Shown here: in pieces, positions 1 through 10,768 of the stretch | Layout of the letters: each line of letters opens with the position of its first letter | Position numbering within the stretch: position 1 is the stretch's first letter | Assembly (NCBI GenBank): GCA_963854735.1 | Contig: OY978098.1 | Span: 1-64,000, forward strand | Source: Marvania coccoides | Taxonomy: Eukaryota > Chlorophyta > Trebouxiophyceae > Chlorellales > Chlorellaceae | DNA: 64,000 bases | Direction: 5' to 3' | Position numbers and translations under genes: made by a program | Notes under the pieces: generated by a model | The model's database searches: none | Seen by the model: the letters and a program-made list of their open reading frames with translations, nothing else | Told to the model about the DNA's origin: nothing

Positions 1-395
1 AACCCTAAACCCTAAACCCTAAACCCTAAACCCTAAACCCTAAACCCTAAACCCTAAACCCTAAACCCTAAACCCTAAACCCTAAACCCTAAACCCTAAA
101 CCCTAAACCCTAAACCCTAAACCCTAAACCCTAAACCCTAAAACCTAAACCCTAAACCCTAAACCCTAAACCCTAAACCCTAAACCCTAAAACCCTAAAC
201 CCTAAACCCTAAAACCTAAACCCTAAACCCTAAACCCTAAACCCTAAAACCCTAAACCCTAAAACCTAAACCTAAAAACTAAAACCTAAACCCTAAACCC
301 TAAACCCTAAAAACCTAAAAACTAAAACCTAAAAAAATAAAAACTAAACCCTAAAAACCTAAAAAACTAAATAAACCCATTAAAAAAGCCGTAGC
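1..395. repeat. Telomeric repeat tract, (CCCTAAA)n
   Basis: The tract is perfect CCCTAAA for the first ~140 bp, then increasingly degenerate (AAACCT, AAAACCCT, AAAAACT variants) until about position 360-395. The C-rich strand reads 5'->3' inward from position 1, so the G-strand repeat TTTAGGG points outward, as expected at a left chromosome end. TTTAGGG is the Arabidopsis-type repeat found in plants and many green algae. The decay from perfect to degenerate copies inward is the usual picture of a telomere grading into subtelomere. Confidence 0.98.
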
Positions 396-909
396 TGAAG
401 CTGGAGACTTTGCGTGCGGTTGTGCCCGTAATATAAATCATATGAAGTGAACCCTAATGTGAATCATTGCATGTCAACAACGCAAACACCCAATTAGGAA
501 TTCACTTTTCCGTATTTTAAATTTCTCTAGTACGTGCTTTTTGAGGCTGATAATTACAATGATACTTATGCCCATTCACATTTCTTGGGACGTCTGTATG
601 ATTCGTCCTTTTTTAAAATGCGCATGCAAGGGTGACGGTCAATTTTGACAATATAATTCACAAATGCAAGTTTGCATTTACCTTCCAAAATATCTTCACA
701 AGATAGCCAAGAATTCACAGACCTCAGATGTAGAACCGGAGGATTTATAAGATTCCTCTGTGCGGAGATGTAAAATAAATAAATATTTGAAAAGGGGCTT
801 GAAACATACAAATGTCTTAGCATATATAAATAAGACTACCGTTTTTGGTAGTCGTATTAAAACAAATAAGGTATGAAGTTGGTTAGAATCGAGATTCAAA
901 GAACTCGGC
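396..909. other. Subtelomeric AT-rich spacer
   Basis: AT-rich sequence between the telomere and the first gene's stop codon. No convincing coding, RNA or repeat signal is seen. Short open frames here lack any protein-like composition. Confidence 0.6.
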
Positions 910-3900
910 CTATTCATCGTCGTTGTCAACATCCGAGTCACTCTCATCATAGTAATCTCCCTCCTCCATATCATCTTCTCCCTCCTCGTCGCTCGCGTCT
1001 CCTCTTTGCCGGCGCACTTGATGCTCCTCTTCCACCTCCAACCACTTCCAGTCACCGCCATCTACATGTTGCGGTTCAACAACATGCACCATATGCGCTG
1101 CAGCGAACTGGCGAGCCCACCCCTTTGCCACTCGGAAAAGGTCCACCTCGATGTCCCTACGGGAAAAATGAGAAAGGGGAAAAAAATAATGACGAGAACG
1201 AGAAATTTTTCCTGTTTGACAAGTACAAGAGAACGAAGAGCCACAACCACACCGCAATTAAACTGCAAACTCACTGCACAATCGGGGACTGCGGACCGAG
1301 CCCGGGCATGCCGAGCTGCTCGACCAAGCGCTTTAAGAACCGGGCGTGTGAGTTTTTGTGCTCCGCGGCGGCATTTGCCATTGCCCCAGCTTCAATTTTC
1401 TTTAAGCCAACCACATGGAAACACTTCTCCGTATATGTTTTTTTGGAATAGAGAAAGGCGCAGTGTGAGCCAGTTTTATAAAGAAACTCAACAATCGCTG
1501 CTTCCATTGCGGCATACGCTCTGGCCTCCGCATTTCGCGCCCCCTCATACAGCGCCTGCACTTCCAAGAGAATTGTGCCCCACATGTACAGCCCGCTGGG
1601 CCTATCTTGGCCACCCACATTATGAATGCGGGTTGCCACATCATTGATCTGCAAAGAGGAAGAAAAAAAAATAGGGGGGAGAAAGAAGAAGAAGGGGAAA
1701 AGAAAAAAGGTCATATTCATGTAATAAATCCAATAACCGGGCATGAAATATATTTAAACGTGTAAATCTGCGAATAGTATAATATCCATGAAATGTATAT
1801 ATATTACTATTCGGCATTTGAAACAACACAAATAGTAATAACAATATAGAAGCAGAGGTTAGGAGCTTACCATCTGCCGCGGGAAACCGCGGGAAATCCC
1901 CATCGCCACTTCTGCCTCAACATCTCCGCAGCGGACGCCTCCCGGGCGTCGCTCAGCAAAAGTACGAATCTTAGCAGTGTTAGTGGGAGTCATGAACAAC
2001 TCAAGAGACCCCGTTGGGAGGCTGCCGCGCTCTGAAAATGCCAGGTGCAACTGTTGTTCTTCGCGACCCAATACAAACACCTCCACTTCAATATTCGACG
2101 CCTTGCCACGAAAGCTGGGACTCTTCGATGATTTCAAACGTATACCATGATGTGATGAAGAGCGGGCAATGGCATCAATGCGCATTGCAGGTTCCAAGAC
2201 AAGAAGAAGCTCGGCATATCGCATTGGCGAGACAATTTGGAATATAGAACTAGTCCACGCACGGATGCATTTTTCTCTGTGAGATGGCGGAGGGCCACTA
2301 TCGTTGGAATGTCTGATCAAGCTCGAGAGTGCACGCAATACGAAAAAAGGAATCACGCCAGGCTGCATCATGAGGTTCCCTACAGCTGATGCAACGTTCG
2401 TCGACGTGCCGACTGCAACAAAATGAAACGATGGCAAATGATAAGTGAATAATGCAACGCAATGCAATAAAGCAGAGTAATAAGCAAAACAGACGTACAT
2501 GATCCCAGCACCATGCCAATAGGAATGGTGGCTACCCCTTGGAGGCGCAGAGATAAAAATATGCTTTTGCCATACGGCCCCATCAGCGATTGTGTAAATT
2601 TTCGGTTTGGCATGTAACCCTCCATGGAATATGATATCAATCCAATTGATACCGCAAATCCATTCATCATTCCGGGGAGAACACAGCCATTCTGCTGGAA
2701 AGAATGTACGAGCTGGTTGCTGAAGATGTTCACCAAAAAAGAATATCGCCAAATTATGATTGGGTAACTAGCCTTGTGGCTGTACCCCAATAATTCACTG
2801 AAATCGAGGGCCAGCGCCAATTCAATGCGCTCAGTCATTTTCCCTTTAAAATGCTGGTGAAAAGATGGGCGCAGCGTTGTGGCCGGTGCACCACCCACGC
2901 CAGGCAAATGTTCGCGCGAAACAGAATGATACACGAGGAAATCTTGTTCAACACGCAAGCACACGCCGCCTTTCGAGGACCTGAGAAGGTCATGCTTCAA
3001 AGCGCCGGTCTGCGAAAAGCGTGGCAAAAAATAAATGGTAGCAAGCGAAATTAAGAATGCATATATAATACAGAATATATGAAGAAAAATAAGAAAAAAA
3101 ACGCTCACTCACCGTCAAACTTGCAATATTTTTGACTTCTTGCACCTTGGCCGGCCGACTGATCTGCGCGCCGCACACCTTGACAAATTTTCCGTAGAGG
3201 CTGCTCTGGCCCTTGCGCAACACACTAGTAGGTTCCTTCCCTCGCCAAGCCCCAGCTTCATATATTTGGGCACTCGGCGCAAAATCGCTGCCCCTCGGCT
3301 GCGATTGCCCTTCCAACAACGGCGCTATGCCATAGCTACGGTCAACGTGGTCTGAAAGCACCTCAGTGGCCGGGAGGCGCTGGCCAAGCACGTGAATGGA
3401 GCCCGGTCCATACTCGAGTCGCCCATTTCCCCTTCACAACGATAAAAAAACAAAAAAGGGGGATGGTGGGCACAACTTTTCAAGAAAAAAAAGGAAAACA
3501 CACACAAACTTAAAATATTTTAAATCGCGTCTCACCAGGTACCATAAGATTTGAACGTGTTGTCATCAACCCTCATTGCCTGCAAGCGCCCATCGTTTTC
3601 AGTCGCCGCGCACAGCGCAGATCTACGCAGATGAAGGCGAGCGAAATCATTTCCACCGGGACTCGTGGCAGATGCTGTAAAAGAATAAAAACACACTGAT
3701 AAATAAAACTGCATTTTAATGCACTTTCACAAAAAAATCTGCATTATACTAGTACATTTTTTAACCATTCCCGTTACATTAGTACTACGGGGTAAAATGC
3801 AGAAGCACGAAATTATAAACTCACGAATCACAAAATCTTCTAGCTTTATCCTCCCATGCTCCTCGACCACCTTGACCAGCGTGGCTTCAACACCGAGGGC

Positions 3901-5697
3901 CGGTACAACGAAATACTTGAAAGGGACTTGCACCTTGTCGGGGTTGACAATATGAGCCATATCAAGAGCCATGGAGTCTGCAGTAGCCTGGGGGGTTTTC
4001 AGCGTTGGTTTCGACGCCTGCAACCCCGCGTCTGTCATAGAATAGTAGGAGGCTTGGCCGTGGTCATCGAAGCGCACAAGGGTATCGCCCATGCCGATGC
4101 GCTTCTTTTGTATTGTAGAGAAATACCACGTGTGCCGCACCATTTCCACGAATATTTTCTTTAGCAAGGGGACATTAAGCGCAGCGTCTGATGGTGGGGG
4201 TAACGCTGCCCAGCGCTCTTCCTGCGCAAGGGAGCAGAAGGAAAAAAACGATAATAAGAACAACAGGACAAATAAGCAAGCGCATGTAGCGCATGTCATC
4301 GCGCAAGAAAAGAAAAAAATTACCAGACTGGGCTCGCAGTGCGCGAAGAAACTCTTCGCAGCGCTTTCATTGAAATACAAGTCTTGGTGCTCTTGAAGCT
4401 GCTCACGGCTGCAGCTGGCATACGATTGGCCACTGCGAACGTTATCTTTTGAATACGCTGCCCCGCCACCGGCTGCAAAACTTGCGGTGGAGCCGGCAAT
4501 TGTGGCGCCACCGTCCCACCGCCCGCCCTGGAGGCATTCGGCGTGCCAATCGAGGGTGAGCATAAATGAAAATTGGTGAAGCACGCTCCAATCGTCCGCA
4601 GCATCACCGTACGCCAATTGAAACAGAAATAAATCAGTCATTACGCGGCCGCTGACGTTACCAATCTTAACCTTGCGACCAAAGGCGCTGCGCTTCGCAT
4701 TGCGAAATGGATTTTTAAGATGGCGGTGAACAATACAAGGCACCGACCGAGGGTCATCTCGCCCCCACCTAGTTTGCATACCGCCACGTACGACTGCAAT
4801 TTTGCCTTTAACATCGTCGTATTGCTCTGCGTTAGCCGATGCAGAGTTTGGACAAAAACTCACGTCATGAAATACTTCAGCCCTGTTCGTGACAATGCTA
4901 AAAGTGTCATTATCATGCTGCAGCCGTAAATGCAACGTTGAGTCGGCTTGAAGATGCGGCAAGATTGAGGGAACGTCGAGGACAATAGGGGGGGGGTTGG
5001 CAGTTTTCAATGTTTTGTTCGTCGCATCCCCAACAAGAAGGGGGAGAATATCAGGATTATGGGCAATAACGTCTCTGGCTTTTTGAAAAATCAAGTTTTC
5101 TCCATCGGCATACTGCTCCGCCAGGTCATCGATGTGGTCTTGGGCGTAAGTGCTGGAAGAGGGAGGAGCATCAGCGGCCTCGGTGTAAAGGCCCACCGTG
5201 CTGGCCTGTACTTTCTACGTATTATCGGTTGCAGAGAAACCAAAAATCACCAATTAGAAGTTGAAAGAGAGTCTAAGATCAAAACCTTGCAAAAAAAAAA
5301 AAAACTAACCTCTACATATTTTTCAGGTGTCCATAGCTGCGGCGGTGTGCTCATAAAAGATTCGGAAGTAGGAGAAAAGTTACGATTGGGAAAGTAAAAA
5401 TGTCAGTTTTCTTCATGGACAAGTAAGGACGGGGAGACCATCCGGGTGCTGTCCTTAAAATACGTATTTAATTACATTCAATGTGTATGTACAATGCCTG
5501 GGTTTACAAAAAAGAAACGTCGGAAAAAAATCGGGGAGGTGCAACTATTTTTTTCCAGAGATAAGAAAATAAAACGAATAACAGGCTGTCGTTAAGAACC
5601 ACGGGGGGAAAGATTAGCCAATAATCATATAGTATCATTTAAAAGCACTTACGAATCCCAAAAGAAACGCGGAAAAAGCGGATTGCAGTTTCTTCAT
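910..5697 (-). CDS. Large multi-exon protein with N-terminal signal sequence, unknown function
   Basis: The start at 5697 gives MKKLQSAFSAFLLGF, a signal-peptide-like hydrophobic start that ends on a GTAAGT donor at 5652. A 27-nt exon (5310-5336, LWTPEKYVE) follows, then a long exon beginning near 5193. Further coding blocks can be followed at about 4140-4220, 3860-4140, 3540-3670, 3120-3410, 2520-3050, 1870-2415, 1275-1650 and 910-1156; a clean GTGAGT donor (1274) and GTAG acceptor (1157) join the last two. The protein is roughly 1,100 residues and ends in an Asp/Glu-rich tail. A short stretch (KGKIAVVRGG) resembles the core of a protease-associated (PA) domain, but the rest of that fold is not evident. 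I do not recognise the family. It is the most telomere-proximal gene and diverges from the next gene across only ~107 bp. Confidence 0.55.
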
Positions 5698-5804
5698 GGC
5701 ACAACTTTAGGATTTAATGGGATTGAAAGCGGTGGGTTTCGACGATGTATCATTAATATATACGATATTCATTTGCACCATTTTATCGAATGGGCTTTTA
5801 AAAA
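5698..5804. promoter_or_regulatory. Short divergent intergenic region (candidate bidirectional promoter)
   Basis: This AT-rich 107-bp gap separates the inferred start codons of two divergent genes (minus-strand start at 5697, plus-strand start at 5805). It must contain both promoters if the gene models are right. No specific element is recognised. Confidence 0.35.
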
Positions 5805-8800
5805 ATGGGATCCAAAAAAGGTTTAAAAAAAAAATATATAGGCGTGTGTTCAGGGTGCGGACAAGAAAAAGCTCTTAAATACAATACTGATTCGGGAAAA
5901 GAATGCGGCGCATGCAACATTAAGAAAAAGAGAGGAGGTGGGAAACGGTTCTAGGTATATTCGATGTATACTCCACGACCAGCGACCACAGCTGAATTGC
6001 CACCGGAAAGTTTCTAAAATCAACGGATTTCCACCCTCTACTTGCAGCAAAAGCACAGCAGCCAAAGTCAAACGAGCCCAGGCCTGCCAGTGATGGTATC
6101 GGTGAGGGGCGATCACCATCATGATTACTTACCTCAAATTTCTCAACGCATCAAAATTTATTGCGTTTATGCATCTGCATCGAAATTTTTAAATACTGTA
6201 TGATATAATTCTATTGACCCCCCCCCCCCCCCCCCCCAGTTGACGAGTTGTTGGAGGCGCAGCCGCAGACGTCGCCTCTGCCTGTAGCGGGGGAGGCAGC
6301 AGAGGAGCAGCATGGAGCGACAGCCATGGAGGGCGAGGAAGATATGGATCAAACCCTCGCAGACCTACAGCCTCAAGGTGGCGGGCAGTCAGCGTGGGGG
6401 GAGGGGCACCAGCTGCCGACGCCATCTCGACCGGGTGCTGTCGCAGCGGAGGCACAGCTGCAGCGGGAGGTGGACGCAGCAGCCACGGACCTGGAGGACG
6501 GGATGACCAACCTGATCCCCAGCCTCGTAGATGATAACATGGTCAGCCTCGAGGATGAGCAAGACGGAGAGCCAACGCCTCCGTCTCACGCAGCGCTCCC
6601 CGCAGCGGAAGCAGCGTCCAAGAAGGAGGGGGTTGAGGAAACCCCCGAGCCTGCTGCCCCGCCCGAGGAGGCTCGGCCCGCGGCTGACGGTGAGATTTTA
6701 TAATACTCGCCCAAAAATATGTGGAGAAAACCACCATTTAAATTAAATTCACAGCACAGAGCACCTCACCACCATGCATTTCTTCATTTCATGTAGGCCT
6801 GCAGCCTCCAACTGACGGGCTGGCGATGCGAGGAGAGGGCCATCGGCTGCCGCCACCGCGTGCAGCAGGGGCACCATCGCAGCAGCCTGGGGGAGCAACC
6901 ACAAAGGAAGCATTAGGGCATGTGAAGCCCCGCGATGGTGGTGGATCAGGCAGCGAAAACTCGCGCTTGATGGCAAGTCTGAAAATCGGGGGTGAGAAAA
7001 AACTTACTAGATTTTCCTTCTCTTGATAGAGGACGCATTCGAATAGAGTCAACGTCTAGCATCGTACGTGCCACCTCATTTTTCTACCTCTCACTGTGTT
7101 CTCTGACATCCACTTTTGCAGATTGCCAGCATCGTGAGGTGGCAGATGATGCGATGCGTAAAACAATAACTGTCAAACGCACGCACTCTGTGCAAGCAAG
7201 CCCCGTCACCGCGCTGAAAGGGCCGAGCCCAAGCAGCCGTCCCCCGCCTGCAAAGAAGCCTGCTGTGCAAGAACCATCTCCTGCGGCAGCTTCGGAAGCG
7301 GGAGCGGCACCGCGGGTAGCAAACCAAGCGGCCCCCAAGCCCAGCATCGCTTCGTTACACAACTTCACGAGATTAGGATTTGGTGGTACGTTTTTTCAGC
7401 ACGGGCGCGGCTTCCTCCCCGGACCTGCAGCCTTTCACCGCAGCGTTCCGGCGCCAACTGCGAGGCCTATTGACAACCAAACACGCCTACCATCCCCTGC
7501 GAGCTCTGCATTGGCAGTCGATTCCATGCAGCAGCGGTCAGCTTCCCGCAGGCTGGATTTTCCAGAAAGTCAGAGGCCAATAGCTCACGCGGCACCAGTG
7601 GTGGCAGCAGCCGAAGATAGCCGGGCAGCGGATGCAACGGTGGGGCAGGTGCCTGGATCAGCACAAGCAGGGGGGGCATTGCGGCGGCCCACCGACCACA
7701 GGACGTCGGCGGAGGCAGAAAGGGAGGTGCAGCCGGTTGGCGAGGCACTTAAGGCTCCGCCGCTGCCCATGAGCATGTCCCTGGCCCGCGGCGATGGGGT
7801 TGGTGACGGTGCCGTGGCAGCAAGTGGTGTGGAGCCCCGACTAGGCGTCGAGGTTGGTTATAAAAAATTAATAAAAACATGCGGCTTTGTGTATGTTCTT
7901 ACAGAAAACAATAAAATCGAGAGCTTTCTCTGCTTTGGGGTCAGGCCCGGCTGCAGGCATGCGCAGCAGCAACAGCACCGACCAGAGAGGAGGCGGCATG
8001 GCAACCTTCTGGCCACGACGGAGAGTTAGAGAAGAGGGATGAGGCCATTGAAGCAGACGAAGGTGAGAATCAAACTAGCTCAAGTTCAAACCTGATTTTT
8101 TCTGTTATGTTCAATAAAATACCACAGAAATATATTAAAATCTTTACAGAACGTATTTAAGCAATTGTTAATATTACCATATTATATAATATATGTTCAA
8201 CATATGACATACATATTAACATAGGTATACATACGTTACAGGGTTGAAATGATATATATATATATATATATATATTAACATTGCAACTTTTGCAAATGCA
8301 GGGCCAGGGCCGTCATCCGTCGGCGTGGAGAACCATGTGGTTCACCCAGAAGAGTTCGACATGCCAATGGGATACGATGATTATGGGATGGGACACGAGG
8401 AATACAGTGATGGCCTGATCGAGGAGGTGGACTTGGAATACTCATCGAGTGACGAAGTGCCACCTACGGCGGAGGATCCTCCAGCGGACTACGGCCCTGA
8501 CAACGATGGCATGCTGGCCACCATGGAGGAGGTAGAGGAGCCAGCAGAGGTGGAAGTAGAAGAAGAGGAAGGCATCGATAAGGAGTCAGAAGAGGACGAG
8601 AGAGGCGCAGACGGAGAGGCAGTTGAGAAGGGTGAGTACTCTTCTGACAATTACTGATATCAACTAGTCGATTAGTACTTTTTTTTTGGACTCGAGATAT
8701 ATATATATATATATATATGGCTCCCTCATTGTAAATAACACACTCTGACAGAAATTTGCATTGCTTTTTAAATTTGCTTTCTTCGCAGTAGAGGATGAGG

Positions 8801-10368
8801 CGGACGACGAAGAGCGTGCGCCATCACAAGGAGGAGCAGCCCATCAGTCCGACGGCGGCGCCATGCAGGTTGATGACAACAAGGCCACTGCTTCCATTGG
8901 GGACGGTGCAGGAGGAAGCGCTGAAATGACTCTGGTTGAAGCGCGCGCGCTCCTGGAGGAGAGGGGCGTCGGGCCCGACCATCGCTTTCTCCGGCAACGG
9001 AGGAGCAACGCAGCGGTGATCAAGTTGGCAACCGGCCTTAGGGATGGGACGGTGGATGTAGCTGCCCCGGCGCCACGGCCACTCGACATTTCCGACGACT
9101 ACGCCGTGGAGGAGGAAACTGGGGTGCCGCGATGGGTGTCGGTGCCGACGAGACCAAGAGGTCGCCGGAGTGCTGCCCCTCGAGCAGCAACCCTCGCAGC
9201 TCTAATGCGTCCAGGGCCGCTACAAGACGCATGTCATCCTGGAACCGAGGAGGCCGTCTTGCGCATGCTGGGGGAAAGCGCAGCAGCAGAAGACACTGCC
9301 GCTGCAGCCGCCGCCGCCGCTGTTGCCGCAATGGAAGAAGACGGGCATGGCGACGGGGATGACGAGTCCATGGCGGGGGGCACGGCATTAGAGAGCGGTG
9401 GAGAGGAGGGGCAGCGACGCCAGCGAAACACCGCGCACGAGGATGGGATGCTGGAATTGGTGAGCAAGCAACTCGAGGCGTTGGGTGTAGCGACCAGATC
9501 CCTTAAATGGGGGTTGGAGGTGGACGTCGACGGCAATGCAGTCTACCACGGCGGTGCTCCTGGAGGAAGGCCAGAGTTGGCGTCCTCCATGCCCAGCGTC
9601 AACCGCTATAAGGCGCGGGCATCGGTGGTCGCAGCCTTTTCGCGCCCAGGCAGCATTCAGCCTGCAGGCATGCCTGCAATTACTGCCGGCTTCGCAGGAA
9701 TAGAGGACGAAGAAGCCCCCCGTGCAAAAAAAATAATAGTACATGATCCCTTTTTTGGAGTGGAGAAAGCTGGGGGCACGGGCTTTTGGGGGGCTGGCAC
9801 GACATGGTATATTGCGGCGACCTTTCAAAAGCTGGGGAAGGTTACTTACACGAGCCATGGGGTGGAGATGATAAAGTTGGTGAATGCATTTCCTGTGGAC
9901 AATAGGCCGTATTCCAGCAAGCCAGCTGCGTGCAAAGCACTTGCGTGCGTGCTCCTGCAGAGGAAGGCATTTGCACATGCCATTTGTCCCGAAGAGCAGC
10001 ATTCGCGCAAAAATTTTTCCATGGCTAACATGAGCGGGGCATTTGTTAACCACGGCCACTTGGGGGAAAGTGACCTTGCGGTGATATGGAATGATATCAT
10101 ATTTGACTTTGAGCACCCGGGGACTTGGATGCGTGTGTGCGATAAGGTGGAGTGGCTGGGAGGCTCACACCCCAAATGGATGAGGGGGGGTGAAGGGTTT
10201 TCTGCGTACACAAAGCAGTTCATGTCTTTACAGTCCATAGCACAGTTTGCAGAGCAATTCCGGATAGAGATATTGGAAAATATGCCTGCCTTCAAAAGGT
10301 ACGTCATCGATCCATGCACAGATAAACCATGGACGAAGATGAAGGGCAGAGGTGCTCATAAAACCTGA
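5805..10368 (+). CDS. Multi-exon acidic protein with N-terminal GATA-like zinc ribbon, unknown function
   Basis: Exon 1 (5805-5937) encodes a basic leader and a Cys-x2-Cys-x15-Cys-x2-Cys ribbon (CSGCG ... CGACN) followed by KKKR, which recalls a shortened GATA-type finger. It leaves one base that joins in phase to an exon at 6240, after a poly-C tract and AG. Later exons are 6240-6689, 6797-6991, ~7130-7856, ~7957-8062, ~8302-8631 and ~8789-10368. Almost all junctions are phase 1 with G|GTGAGN donors, which supports the chain. The middle is Pro/Ala/Glu-rich and disordered, with acidic runs around 8520-8620. A helix pair near 8925-9050 weakly resembles a SAP motif. The last ~300 residues (9440-10368) are balanced in composition and probably folded, but I do not recognise them. 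A nuclear role is inference. If exon 1 is not joined, it would be a stand-alone 49-aa ORF ending at 5954. Confidence 0.5.
6218..6237. repeat. Poly-C tract (20 C) at a 3' splice site
   Basis: Twenty consecutive C residues directly precede the AG at 6238-6239 that is used as acceptor in the gene model, so the tract would serve as the polypyrimidine tract. The length is likely polymorphic or prone to sequencing error. Confidence 0.85.
8252..8275. repeat. (TA)n microsatellite in an intron
   Basis: About 12 TA units lie just upstream of the acceptor region for the exon starting near 8302. Confidence 0.9.
8697..8718. repeat. (TA)n microsatellite in an intron
   Basis: About 11 AT/TA units lie in the intron between the acidic exon ending near 8631 and the last exon starting near 8789. 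Confidence 0.9.
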
Positions 10369-10768
10369 GCGCGATGAAAAGTCAATCCCAATGTAATAAA
10401 TATGCAAATTGCGAATCCAAGGCTGAAAAAGTTTAACAATGAAAAAATATATGCCCAGAATGTTTAGTGGATTCATATGCCCAATATAATTCTAGTATAA
10501 TTAAGCTCCTCTTATTTCCAATCGGAAAAAAATAGTTAAGAGGTCCCAGGGGGGAGGACGCCTGTAATAATGTAGTATAGTAGTAAGTTGATAAATGAGG
10601 TCCTTGCATTAGTAGACAGCACAAAGTTTTATCATTAACCGATATTATTTCGTCAATGAGATGTATACTGAATTAAGTTTTAAAAATGTAGATGCTGTAA
10701 AAGATAGGCTATGCGGTATTTTATTTGATTTGAGAGCTGCAGAATTACTTGTAAGCTTTTAACCTAAA
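10369..10768. other. AT-rich spacer before the satellite array
   Basis: Sequence between the stop of the acidic-protein gene and the first 306-bp satellite unit. No gene or structured element is seen. Confidence 0.55.
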
